Source: Methanosarcinales archaeon (GTDB lineage Archaea > Halobacteriota > Syntropharchaeia > Alkanophagales > Methanospirareceae). Taken from it: a stretch of 12,060 nt of DNA. Below the pieces are notes generated by a model. The model saw only the letters and a list, made by a program, of their open reading frames with translations. It was not told the origin of the DNA and searched no databases. Both the position numbers and the translations under genes were made by a program. Positions 5,590-12,060 of this stretch are shown here, in pieces. The stretch covers positions 1-12,060 of the forward strand of contig JAODGV010000026.1 in assembly GCA_025464425.1 (NCBI GenBank), read 5' to 3'. Within the stretch, counting starts at the first letter, position 1, and each line of letters starts with the position of its first letter.

Positions 5590-7071
5590 ATGAAAGAGAC
5601 TATAACCTCAGAGGAGATGGCTGCACTTGATACCAACTGTAACTTCTTCGGGCTATCACCACTGCAACTGATGGAGAATGCGGGCTCGTGCATAGCGCGC
5701 GAGTTGAAAGCACGGTTTGGTGAGGATATAAACATAGTAATAATAGCAGGCAAGGGCAATAACGGCGGTGATGCGTTCGCCGCGGCACGACATTTCCGTA
5801 ACGTGCGAGTCATACTCGTGGGTCGCGCGAAGGATTTGAGAACCGAGGAGACGAGGAGGAACTGGCGGATTTTACGTGATTGCAGGGGCTACATCATGGA
5901 GGAGATAACCGATTCCTCTGCTCTTAACGCACTGAAAATAAGTTGCGATGTGATAATTGATGCACTGCTCGGTACCGGCGTGCATGGCAGGCTAAGAGAG
6001 CCGGAAGCCACTGCTATTGACATTATCAACAGCACAAATGCGTTTGTTCTCTCAGTGGATGTGCCTTCTGGCTTGAATCCCGATACAGGCGAATGTGATA
6101 AGGCGGTTCATGCCGACCTCACTGTTACGTTCCACAGACCCAAACCCGGCTTATTGAATAACAAAGAGCATGTTGGCGAGCTCGTTATCGCAGATATAGG
6201 TATACCAGCGTGTATGGAACGCCTGGCTGGTCCTGGCGATGTGAAGTTAGCGTTAAGGAACCGTGCGCGGAACAGTCATAAAGGCGATAATGGCAGGGTT
6301 TTAATAGTGGGTGGCGGTCCCTTCTCCGGTGCACCCGCGCTCAGTGCACTCGCAGCTCTCCGTACCGGCGTTGACTGGGTAACGGTAGCGGCACCAAGAA
6401 GAGTGGCTTCAATCATAGCTTCTATATCCCCAAACATCATTGTTCAGCCCCTTTATGGCTCTATACTTAGCGGTGATGACGTGACACTGATCTCCAACCT
6501 GATGAAGAGGCATGATGTGCTCCTCATAGGCATGGGTCTGGGCGCCGCGGAAGAGACTAAAGCCGCTGTGGAACGCATAATATGTGCGGAAACGGTGAAG
6601 AAGGCAGTTGTGGATGCTGACGGGCTATATGGGCTGGATCTACCGCTTGAAACTCCCAGACATGTGATCATAACGCCCCATGCAGGTGAGTTCAGGAAGA
6701 TGGGCGTGGCATCACCTCCTGCTGATGAAGAAGAGCGTATAGAGTTTGTAAAGGATTTCTCATCACGGAATCGTGTGGTGACGCTCTTCAAAGCCGCTTA
6801 TGACATCATATCGGATGGTAAGCGATTGAAAGTGAATGTAACGGGCAATGCGGGCATGACGGTCGGCGGTACCGGTGACGTCCTGGGTGGTATAACCGCA
6901 GCACTGTTCGCAATCTCAGATGATGCATTCAGAGCAGCGACCGCAGCGGCTTTTATATCAGGCTATGCCGGTGATGCCGCATTCCATGATAAGGGGTTCA
7001 GTCTGCTTGCAACCGATGTAATAGAGAAGATACCGGCTACTTTGAGATCAATCACGGGCTCAAAGCCCTGA
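5590..7071 (+). CDS. nnr: Bifunctional NAD(P)HX epimerase / ADP-dependent NAD(P)HX dehydratase
   Basis: The 493-aa metabolite-repair enzyme first epimerises damaged, hydrated NAD(P)H (R- and S-NAD(P)HX) and then dehydrates the S form back to NAD(P)H using ADP (ATP in eukaryotes). The YjeF N-terminal epimerase domain covers about 1-215: MENAG (28-32), GKGNNGGDAF (54-63), LLGTG (126-130) and VDVPSGLNPDTG (156-167). The ribokinase-like dehydratase domain covers about 225-490: HKGDNGRVLIVGG (230-242), TPHAGEF (362-368), and the ADP-site motif VGGTGDVLGG (425-434) with catalytic D430. The segment before it, FKAAYDII (400-407), has Ala where many members have LKG; otherwise the active-site motifs are intact. 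AGG at 5581-5583 may serve as ribosome site. The 3' end overlaps the convergent marker-15 gene by 12 bp. Confidence 0.95.
   Translation: MKETITSEEMAALDTNCNFFGLSPLQLMENAGSCIARELKARFGEDINIVIIAGKGNNGGDAFAAARHFRNVRVILVGRAKDLRTEETRRNWRILRDCRGYIMEEITDSSALNALKISCDVIIDALLGTGVHGRLREPEATAIDIINSTNAFVLSVDVPSGLNPDTGECDKAVHADLTVTFHRPKPGLLNNKEHVGELVIADIGIPACMERLAGPGDVKLALRNRARNSHKGDNGRVLIVGGGPFSGAPALSALAALRTGVDWVTVAAPRRVASIIASISPNIIVQPLYGSILSGDDVTLISNLMKRHDVLLIGMGLGAAEETKAAVERIICAETVKKAVVDADGLYGLDLPLETPRHVIITPHAGEFRKMGVASPPADEEERIEFVKDFSSRNRVVTLFKAAYDIISDGKRLKVNVTGNAGMTVGGTGDVLGGITAALFAISDDAFRAATAAAFISGYAGDAAFHDKGFSLLATDVIEKIPATLRSITGSKP
7056..7068. terminator. Small inverted repeat at the overlapping convergent gene ends
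   Basis: GGGCT-CAA-AGCCC is a perfect 5-bp stem with a 3-nt loop, spanning the last codons of both nnr (stop ending at 7071) and the marker-15 gene (stop ending at 7060). A bidirectional terminator or RNA-end stabiliser is possible, but the stem is short and no T-tract follows, so the functional call is weak. Confidence 0.25.
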
Positions 7072-8274
7072 GACAAGTGTGGCGATACCCACCGCACCGG
7101 CGTATTGCGAATTTTGTGGCACTATCACATCAGTACCGAGTAGCTGCTCAAACTCCTTCTTCACACCTTCTATCAGCGATACACCACCAACGAATATGAC
7201 TGGCGGTCGCATCTCCATCTCCTGTATCTGTGTCTCGTACACCTGCTCAGCGACCGAGCGGCATGCGGCAGCGGCTACATCCTCACGCTTCACACCGGCA
7301 GCGAGCGATACCACGAGGCTCTGTATGCCGAATACCATGCAGTAGCTCTGCAATTCGTGCCTCTCATGTGATTTCAACGCCAGCTGCCCGAGCTCTGAGA
7401 TGCCAACATCAAGCCGATGGGCTGCCACTTCCAGGAACCTGCCTGACGAGCCTCCACAGATACCACCAAGACTGAAACTATTTGCTATCCCATCTCGCAT
7501 GAGTATCAGTTTATTGTTCATACCGCCGATATCAATCACCGATGCCTCGCCCTTATGCCTGCCTGTGAGCAGTGCCGCACCTTTAGCGACGACACTCACC
7601 TCCTCTAAATTCAGGTCCGCCTTCACATGCTCGCCTACAAGCTCTCGCCCGTGTCCGGTGACACCGATAGACTCTATCTCCTGCTCCTTCATGCCCGCGG
7701 CAGCCAGTGCCTTTTCTATCGCTTCATCTGCACTCCTTATCGGGTCTGTCGTCGGCAGCCACGCCTCCCCCACTATATCGTTCTCTTTCATCACCACGAC
7801 CTTCGTTGTAGAAGAGCCTGAATCCACGCCCAGGGTTGTGCCCTCCTGCCGCTCCCGCATCAGCAGCGCCTTCCTCGTTATCAATGTCTTCAACGCTTCC
7901 AGCCGCGCATATAGCTCTATCTCCTTCGGCTTCTCTACATTCGAGTATGCTATTACCGGTATATCGGTCCTCTCATGCAGGAATCGCCTGATTACATCTT
8001 TCACAACCGTGCCCTCGGCACAGCGGAAACAAGTGAGCAATAACGCGCCTTTTATTGATGGGTCTTTCAGCATTGATACCGCCCTCGCCATCATCATGTT
8101 CAAACCCGGACTCTCTGCCCTGAAGCCTATCTCATCACATGCCGATTCCACCTGCGAGAGCTCCATCTCAGGATATACCAGTTCTATTCCTACCTGATCC
8201 GCTATATCATTCAGTATCCACTGCATTCCACTGTATTCCGTGCCACAGGATAGCTGTGCTACGCGTGTTGCCAT
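7060..8274 (-). CDS. Methanogenesis marker protein 15, BcrA/BadF/HgdC-type ATPase
   Basis: The 404-aa protein resembles methanogenesis marker 15. Its C-terminal part, from about 146, is an ASKHA-fold ATPase like the activator of 2-hydroxyacyl-CoA dehydratases. Phosphate-1 loop is LGVDSGSSTTK (148-158), then VTGHGRELVG (205-214), phosphate-2 DIGGMNNK (248-255), and GGICGGSSGRFLE (270-282). C273 and C312 (YCMVFG) match the two cysteines that in HgdC hold one [4Fe-4S] cluster between two subunits, and VGGVSL (362-367) is the adenosine motif. Residues 1-145 form an extra N-terminal domain with C10, C46 and a CFRC pair (C82, C85), which could bind metal. The family is confined to MCR-containing archaea; a role in ATP-driven reduction, possibly for MCR or its cofactors, is inference. 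GGAGGT at 8285-8290 lies 10 bases before the ATG. The marker-5 gene is 17 bp upstream, surely in the same transcript. Confidence 0.9.
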   Translation of the reverse strand: MATRVAQLSCGTEYSGMQWILNDIADQVGIELVYPEMELSQVESACDEIGFRAESPGLNMMMARAVSMLKDPSIKGALLLTCFRCAEGTVVKDVIRRFLHERTDIPVIAYSNVEKPKEIELYARLEALKTLITRKALLMRERQEGTTLGVDSGSSTTKVVVMKENDIVGEAWLPTTDPIRSADEAIEKALAAAGMKEQEIESIGVTGHGRELVGEHVKADLNLEEVSVVAKGAALLTGRHKGEASVIDIGGMNNKLILMRDGIANSFSLGGICGGSSGRFLEVAAHRLDVGISELGQLALKSHERHELQSYCMVFGIQSLVVSLAAGVKREDVAAAACRSVAEQVYETQIQEMEMRPPVIFVGGVSLIEGVKKEFEQLLGTDVIVPQNSQYAGAVGIATLVSGL

Positions 8275-8284
8275 GCTATGTTAT

Positions 8285-8290
8285 ACCTCC
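8285..8290 (-). promoter_or_regulatory. Strong Shine-Dalgarno of the marker-15 gene
   Basis: On the minus strand this reads GGAGGT, a near-perfect match to the anti-Shine-Dalgarno, with a 10-nt spacer to the ATG at 8274. It fixes the start and contrasts with the marker-5 gene, which shows no such site and may be leaderless. Confidence 0.7.
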
Positions 8291-8291
8291 G

Positions 8292-8732
8292 CTATTTGCC
8301 CTTCGGTAGACCGGCTAAGAACGCCATTATCCGGTCCACCGTCTCCTTCATCCGCTCACCGCCTTCGTATCTCACTTCCAGCGTCGGTATATTTCGCTTA
8401 CGTATCAGGAACTTGAAGAACTCGTCACTGACCGCGCAACCCATGCAGCCGAAAGTCGGAGGTGCATCAGTAAGGATGATTGAAGCCTCTGCCTGCTCCA
8501 GCAGCGGGGCTAACAGTCCTATCCTGCCCTTTACACCCGCAGGCTCCTCTACCGATACGTATCGCAATGCCCGTTTCAGGTCCTCTTCCGTTACGTTTAA
8601 TGGCGGTGCATCTATCTCCGCATCACGCACATGCTTCCCTATCTCCCGCATCAATACCACCGGCTCATGTCCTCCTCGCTCCACCAAATCCGCTAATATC
8701 AAACTATTTGGCGGGTATACCAGTACTTTCAT
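8292..8732 (-). CDS. Methanogenesis marker protein 5
   Basis: The 146-aa soluble protein matches the pattern of methanogenesis marker 5, a family of unknown function found in MCR-bearing archaea. It starts with MKVLVYPPNSLILADLVER, a strand followed by a Pro-Pro turn and helix as in a Rossmann-like domain, and carries a conserved GHEPV segment (21-25). The central segment ASIILTDAPPTFGCMGCAV (83-101) contains a CxxC pair, C96 and C99, the only cysteines in the protein and good candidates for metal, Fe-S or thiol chemistry. In other methanogens marker 5 is encoded near marker 15 and markers 3, 6, 7 and 17, several of which belong to the MCR activation machinery; here only 15 and 5 are together. 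The ATG start is at 8732. No Shine-Dalgarno is visible, and an AT-rich TATA candidate lies at about 8766-8776. The gene diverges from the XPD-like helicase. Confidence 0.85.
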   Translation of the reverse strand: MKVLVYPPNSLILADLVERGGHEPVVLMREIGKHVRDAEIDAPPLNVTEEDLKRALRYVSVEEPAGVKGRIGLLAPLLEQAEASIILTDAPPTFGCMGCAVSDEFFKFLIRKRNIPTLEVRYEGGERMKETVDRIMAFLAGLPKGK

Positions 8733-8784
8733 CTTTAATCGCCTATTTTTACTTTCTATTCTTCATTTAAATTTATTGCTCATA
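8733..8784. promoter_or_regulatory. Divergent promoter region, marker 5 / XPD-like helicase
   Basis: This is a 52-bp AT-rich segment between divergent ATG codons at 8732 and 8785. ATTTAAATTTAT (8764-8775) is nearly palindromic and well placed as TATA box for the minus-strand marker-5 gene, with a centre about 38 nt from its ATG. CCTATTTTTAC (8742-8752) is a candidate for the plus-strand helicase. Neither gene shows a clear ribosome site here, so short-leader or leaderless transcripts are likely. Confidence 0.4.
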
Positions 8785-10674
8785 ATGGATGCAGGTAGTT
8801 CATTATTCCCCTTCCCTTCCATCCGTGAAGGGCAGCGGGAATTTATGGCTGATGTGAAACATGCCGTGGAATCAGGCGGGATACTCGTCGCTCATGCACC
8901 TACCGGCATAGGCAAGACTGTGGCAGCGCTCGTACCCGCACTTCAATATGCCATTGAGAATGATAAGACCGTCTTCTTCCTCACATCCAAACGGAGCCAG
9001 CATAAAATAGCGATTGACACACTCAGGCGAATAAAGGCGGTTAATGATCTGGATATCATCGCGGTTGATATAACATCCAAGCAGTCAATGTGTCCGCGTG
9101 CGGTATCCCTGTATCGCGAGTATTATTCCCTGTTCGTGGAGTTCTGCAAGAACGAGCAGAAGAATAAGCGGTGCTGGTATTACATGAACCAGGATGCTGA
9201 TGCACTCATCCGGATAAAGAGCGAGATAATGCATGTGGAAGAGCTGTGCGAATGGTGCAGATCGCGGCAGATATGCCCATATAAGGCGGCACTGGAAGTG
9301 GGTAAGACCGCAGATGTCATTGTTTGCGACTATAACCATCTCTTTTCGGGTGATATTGCGGATAAGATACTGGATAAGATAGAAAGGGGTCTTGAAGACA
9401 TTATTGTCATTGTTGATGAAGCACATAACCTGCCAGACCGTATAAGAAACAATCTCAGCAGCGAGTTACGATTGAAGACCCTGACAGAGACTGCGAGGGG
9501 CATCAGGAACATTGACCGGGAGCTGCATAACAACCTCTCGCAGTTCGAGCTGATACTGAGGAAGCTGGTGATGAGCGCGGTGGAAGATAACAAAAAAGAG
9601 ATCACGGTGAACCGTGCATTCCTCATAGAGGAACTGGAGAAGATGCTGAGGCGACGGATAGAAGTATTGAGTTATAACGAATTTGTGGATGCGATAAGGA
9701 GCCGTGCAGATAGTATCAATAAGACATCCTCTGGGTCTGCTGATCGCGACATATTACAGAGGAATCTGGTGTCCATTGCTGACTTCCTGGATGCATGGCG
9801 AACTGGTGAGAAGTGCCTGCGTATACTCACCATCAATGAAGAACCCACGCTCGCTGTCAAACTCCTTGATCCCGCGGTGCTGAGCGAACCGGTATTCAGG
9901 AGGACGCATGCGTCCATACTGATGAGCGGCACACTGTGCCCCACCGAGATGTATGCAGATGTGCTGGGTGCCACGAGGATAAGCGGTCGGGAGATAGTTA
10001 TGCGTGAGTACAGGTCTCCTTTTCCTCGAGAGAACCGCCTCATCATTGTAACTAAAGGACTCACAACCAGGTACACAAAACGAGGCGAAGAGATGTACCG
10101 GCGGATAGCGCAGAAGATAGATGCGATAGCATGTAATATAAAGGGTTGTATGGCGGTATTCTTCCCGTCTTACGCGCTACAGAAAGCCATTCTTGCACAT
10201 ATGCCGCCACATACGCGAGAGAGAGTGCTGGTGGAGCGGCGCGATATGAGTAAAGGTGAACGGAACATGTTATATGAGCGATTAAGAGCAGCGCAATCGG
10301 GTATTTTATTCGCGGTACAGGGTGGCTCGTTCTCCGAGGGGCTGGATTATGAATCCAATATACTGAAGGCGATCATCGTTGTCGGACTCCCACTCAGCCC
10401 CCCAACACTGGAAGTTAAGACCTTACAGGGCTACTATACCGGTAAATATGGTGTGAATAAAGGCAGGCTGTACGGCTATATCTATCCCGCTATCACGAAG
10501 GTGCTGCAGGCAGCGGGCAGAGGGATAAGAAGCGAACATGACCGCTGTATCATTGTCCTTATGGATTATCGGTTCGCACAGTTCCCGTATAAGAAATGCC
10601 TGCCGCCTGATTTCGATATGACATTCTCGGATAATGTGGAGGAGTTATGCCGTAAGTTCTTCAATACCCGGTAA
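8785..10674 (+). CDS. XPD/Rad3-family Fe-S DNA helicase (superfamily 2, 5'-3')
   Basis: The 629-aa ATP-dependent DNA helicase of the XPD/Rad3/DinG group probably acts in DNA repair or replication restart. FPSIREGQREF (10-20) is the Q-motif-like start, Walker A is APTGIGKT (38-45), and Walker B is VDEAHN (210-215). Between them sits the Fe-S domain with C103, C121, C130 and C164 spaced as in known XPD proteins; further cysteines C155 and C158 lie nearby. The Arch domain spans about 225-365. Helicase domain 2 has MSGTL (380-384), GGSFSEGLDY (513-522) and QAAGRGIRSEHD (575-586). All helicase motifs are intact and length is normal for archaea. The frame stays open upstream to 8278, but that part is the antisense of the marker-5 gene; the ATG at 8785, ten residues before the first conserved motif, is the credible start. 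dapB follows 37 bp downstream. Confidence 0.93.
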   Translation: MDAGSSLFPFPSIREGQREFMADVKHAVESGGILVAHAPTGIGKTVAALVPALQYAIENDKTVFFLTSKRSQHKIAIDTLRRIKAVNDLDIIAVDITSKQSMCPRAVSLYREYYSLFVEFCKNEQKNKRCWYYMNQDADALIRIKSEIMHVEELCEWCRSRQICPYKAALEVGKTADVIVCDYNHLFSGDIADKILDKIERGLEDIIVIVDEAHNLPDRIRNNLSSELRLKTLTETARGIRNIDRELHNNLSQFELILRKLVMSAVEDNKKEITVNRAFLIEELEKMLRRRIEVLSYNEFVDAIRSRADSINKTSSGSADRDILQRNLVSIADFLDAWRTGEKCLRILTINEEPTLAVKLLDPAVLSEPVFRRTHASILMSGTLCPTEMYADVLGATRISGREIVMREYRSPFPRENRLIIVTKGLTTRYTKRGEEMYRRIAQKIDAIACNIKGCMAVFFPSYALQKAILAHMPPHTRERVLVERRDMSKGERNMLYERLRAAQSGILFAVQGGSFSEGLDYESNILKAIIVVGLPLSPPTLEVKTLQGYYTGKYGVNKGRLYGYIYPAITKVLQAAGRGIRSEHDRCIIVLMDYRFAQFPYKKCLPPDFDMTFSDNVEELCRKFFNTR

Positions 10675-10680
10675 TAAAGT

Positions 10681-10690
10681 TTTTATAAAT
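10681..10690 (+). promoter_or_regulatory. TATA box of dapB
   Basis: TTTTATAAAT follows directly after the helicase stop codon, with the purine-rich TAAAG just before it as a possible BRE. Its centre is about 26 nt upstream of the ATG at 10712, the classic distance from an archaeal TATA box to the transcription start. That suggests a leaderless dapB message and separates dapB from the helicase gene. Confidence 0.55.
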
Positions 10691-10711
10691 GAGGAATGTG
10701 GGTATAAATGG

Positions 10712-11527
10712 ATGAGCGAGATGAACATGCTAAAGGTAGCCATTGCGGGAGTACGGGGGCGAATGGGTAATTTACTGGTGGAGGGAGTAACAGCCAGCCC
10801 GGCTATGGAGCTTGTAGCGGGTTTCGATCCAAAAGATGTCGGGCTCGAAATAGCACATGGTGTGAAAGTCTCAAGTCCAGAAGAGATGGATAGTGTATTG
10901 AAGGAGCGAAAGCCGCAGGTCTTTGTTGACTTCACAAATGCAGCGGCTGCGGTTGCTAACGTGAAAATCGCGGCACGTAACGGTATCAAACTGGTGGTTG
11001 GTACTACGGGTTTCTCAGATGAGCAGTTTGATGAGTTGAAAGCCGCTATACAGGGTACCGTACCTGCCATCATATCGCCTAACTTCTCGATCGGCGTAAA
11101 TATCTTCTGGAAATTGACTGAGGAGATGGCGAAACTGCTACAGCCATATCACTACCATGTGGAGATCATAGAGATGCATCACACTCATAAGAGAGATGCA
11201 CCAAGTGGTACCGCCAAGAAAGCGGCTGAGATAGTTGCACGTTACGCTGGTGGTAAAGAAAAGTTCGTGTATGGCAGATATGGTATAACAGGGGAGAGAA
11301 CGGAGGACGAGATAGGGATACACGCGGTTCGTGCAGGAGACATTGTTGGTGAGCATACGGTATTATTTGCGGGTACTGGTGAACGGTTAGAGCTTACACA
11401 CAGGGCAAATAGCCGTGAAGCATTCGCACAGGGTGCATTGAGAGCTATTGAATGGATAGCCGGGAAAGATGAGTGCAGGATCTACACAATGGAAGAAATG
11501 ATGCAAGAACTCGATACGAGTGGCTAA
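10712..11527 (+). CDS. dapB: 4-hydroxy-tetrahydrodipicolinate reductase DapB
   Basis: The 271-aa cytoplasmic enzyme reduces 4-hydroxy-tetrahydrodipicolinate to tetrahydrodipicolinate with NAD(P)H in lysine/diaminopimelate synthesis. The Rossmann motif is VAIAGVRGRMG (9-19), with Val-Arg where GAxGRMG is usual. VDFTN (72-76), VVGTTGFS (95-102) and ISPNFSIGVN (121-130) line the cofactor pocket. The catalytic signature MHHTHKRDAPSGTA (155-168) holds the proton donor H156 and K160, and the C-terminal half carries RAGDIVGEHTV and the THRANSREAFAQGA block. The length is as expected. Three in-frame ATGs (10712, 10721, 10727) are possible; 10712 is preferred because the TATA box predicts transcription starting there. 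The frame is open back to 10634 inside the helicase gene, but no DapB homology lies there. A cdhB-like gene follows after 23 bp. Confidence 0.95.
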   Translation: MSEMNMLKVAIAGVRGRMGNLLVEGVTASPAMELVAGFDPKDVGLEIAHGVKVSSPEEMDSVLKERKPQVFVDFTNAAAAVANVKIAARNGIKLVVGTTGFSDEQFDELKAAIQGTVPAIISPNFSIGVNIFWKLTEEMAKLLQPYHYHVEIIEMHHTHKRDAPSGTAKKAAEIVARYAGGKEKFVYGRYGITGERTEDEIGIHAVRAGDIVGEHTVLFAGTGERLELTHRANSREAFAQGALRAIEWIAGKDECRIYTMEEMMQELDTSG

Positions 11528-11550
11528 AACTAAAAATAGCTGAGTAAAAG

Positions 11551-12051
11551 ATGGTATTCAAATTCCAGATAAATGAACTCGTAAGGTATTTGCATAGTAA
11601 GAATGAGAAGCTAATGATGTGTGGCGAAATCTGTAATCGCATAGAGTTTGGCGATACGAGGTTGATCGATTATGCAGTCGCGATAGCATCGAAGCTGGAT
11701 GCGCATGTGGCTGCAACGGGCAATACGGTGGTCGAACTGAAGAAACGCGGTATCGCCACCCGTAAGATGTGGGCTGCGGAAGTTATATACTACCTGCAAC
11801 ACGAGCGATGGAAGGAAGGGCTCAACATGGCTGCGAGACCCGATGTGGTTATATTACTTGGATACAACATAGATATACTGCGTGCAATTGTTAATTCGCT
11901 TGGTGCTGTGGGGATAGAAACGGTTGTACTTGATAACATAGAAGTAGAAGAAGCGACGTACTCACTACCCCGGCTCTCCATACCAGAGTGGAAGAATGCA
12001 CTGGATAAATTGTGTTCAATTTCTGGCGTATCTCATGCCAAAAGACCTTAG
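11551..12051 (+). CDS. CODH/ACS complex epsilon subunit-like protein (CdhB family)
   Basis: The 166-aa protein resembles the epsilon subunit of the archaeal CO dehydrogenase/acetyl-CoA synthase complex, a DHS-like Rossmann-fold protein that binds the CdhA CODH subunit. Matching regions are AATGNTVVELKKRGI (54-68), the KMWAAEVIYYLQHERWKEG stretch (72-90), the strand PDVVILLGYN (97-106) in place of the usual YDLVxFLG, and the end VEEATYSLPRLSIPEWKNALDKL (132-154), which matches the family's 'A..S.P.L...EW...L' pattern. It departs from typical CdhB in the segment after LGYN and lacks the usual Tyr-rich pair. Normally cdhB follows cdhA; here it follows dapB by 23 bp, so it may be a paralogue rather than the main epsilon subunit. 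The ATG at 11551 lacks a visible Shine-Dalgarno. The stop is at 12049-12051, and only 9 bases remain beyond it. Confidence 0.72.
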   Translation: MVFKFQINELVRYLHSKNEKLMMCGEICNRIEFGDTRLIDYAVAIASKLDAHVAATGNTVVELKKRGIATRKMWAAEVIYYLQHERWKEGLNMAARPDVVILLGYNIDILRAIVNSLGAVGIETVVLDNIEVEEATYSLPRLSIPEWKNALDKLCSISGVSHAKRP

Positions 12052-12060
12052 AATCCTTCT

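Noticed and set aside
7400..8197. Long open frame on the plus strand (265 codons)
   Set aside because: It is the antisense of the marker-15 gene, is rich in Ser/Pro/Ile from reversed codons, and has no recognisable motifs.
8278..8784. In-frame upstream extension of the helicase (169 codons)
   Set aside because: It is antisense to the marker-5 gene and precedes the conserved helicase start; the ATG at 8785 explains the family length.
10634..10711. Upstream extension of dapB into the helicase gene
   Set aside because: It would overlap the helicase C-terminus by 41 bp, has no DapB homology, and lies upstream of the TATA box at 10681-10690.

Overview
The window looks like the chromosome of a euryarchaeote that carries methyl-coenzyme M reductase (MCR), i.e. 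a methanogen or an anaerobic methane/alkane oxidiser. Two genes (7060-8274 and 8292-8732, minus strand) resemble methanogenesis marker proteins 15 and 5, families known essentially only from MCR-bearing archaea. Other archaeal signs are an XPD/Rad3-type Fe-S helicase, a stand-alone Bud32 kinase of the KEOPS complex, a DUF63 membrane protein, a NIL-domain dicluster ferredoxin, a CODH/ACS epsilon-like subunit, and TATA boxes about 35 nt upstream of start codons. The exact lineage (for example ANME-1-like or Methanosarcina-like) cannot be fixed from this sequence.

Layout, left half, mostly minus strand. At 1-226 lies the 5' part of a gene that runs off the left edge and has its own TATA box and Shine-Dalgarno; it may be a transposase N-terminus. 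From 3978 down to 341 there are five co-directional minus-strand genes: a DUF63 membrane protein, a DsrE-like protein (own TATA box, preceded by a tandem 7-bp repeat), bud32, an ABC-type ATPase with no permease beside it, and cobS (last step of cobamide assembly). Spacing is tight for bud32-ABC (9 bp) and ABC-cobS (0 bp).

Middle, plus strand. A GT4-type glycosyltransferase (4011-5129) diverges from the DUF63 gene with only 32 bp between start codons. It is followed by the NIL-domain ferredoxin (5186-5581), probably for sulfur/homocysteine metabolism, and a fused NAD(P)HX epimerase/dehydratase (5590-7071). The last gene overlaps the convergent marker-15 gene by 12 bp.

Right half. Marker 5 and marker 15 form a minus-strand pair that diverges from the XPD-like helicase (8785-10674, plus). 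This is followed by dapB (lysine/diaminopimelate pathway) and a cdhB-like gene (11551-12051) without cdhA next to it.

Together the genes cover MCR-linked functions (markers 5 and 15, cobamide synthesis, a CODH/ACS-like subunit) and housekeeping (t6A tRNA modification, metabolite repair, DNA helicase, lysine synthesis). No CRISPR array, rRNA, tRNA or complete mobile element is visible. No gap between genes exceeds about 115 bp. The most unusual items are the two poorly understood MCR-associated Cys-rich proteins and the heptamer array in front of the DsrE-like gene.
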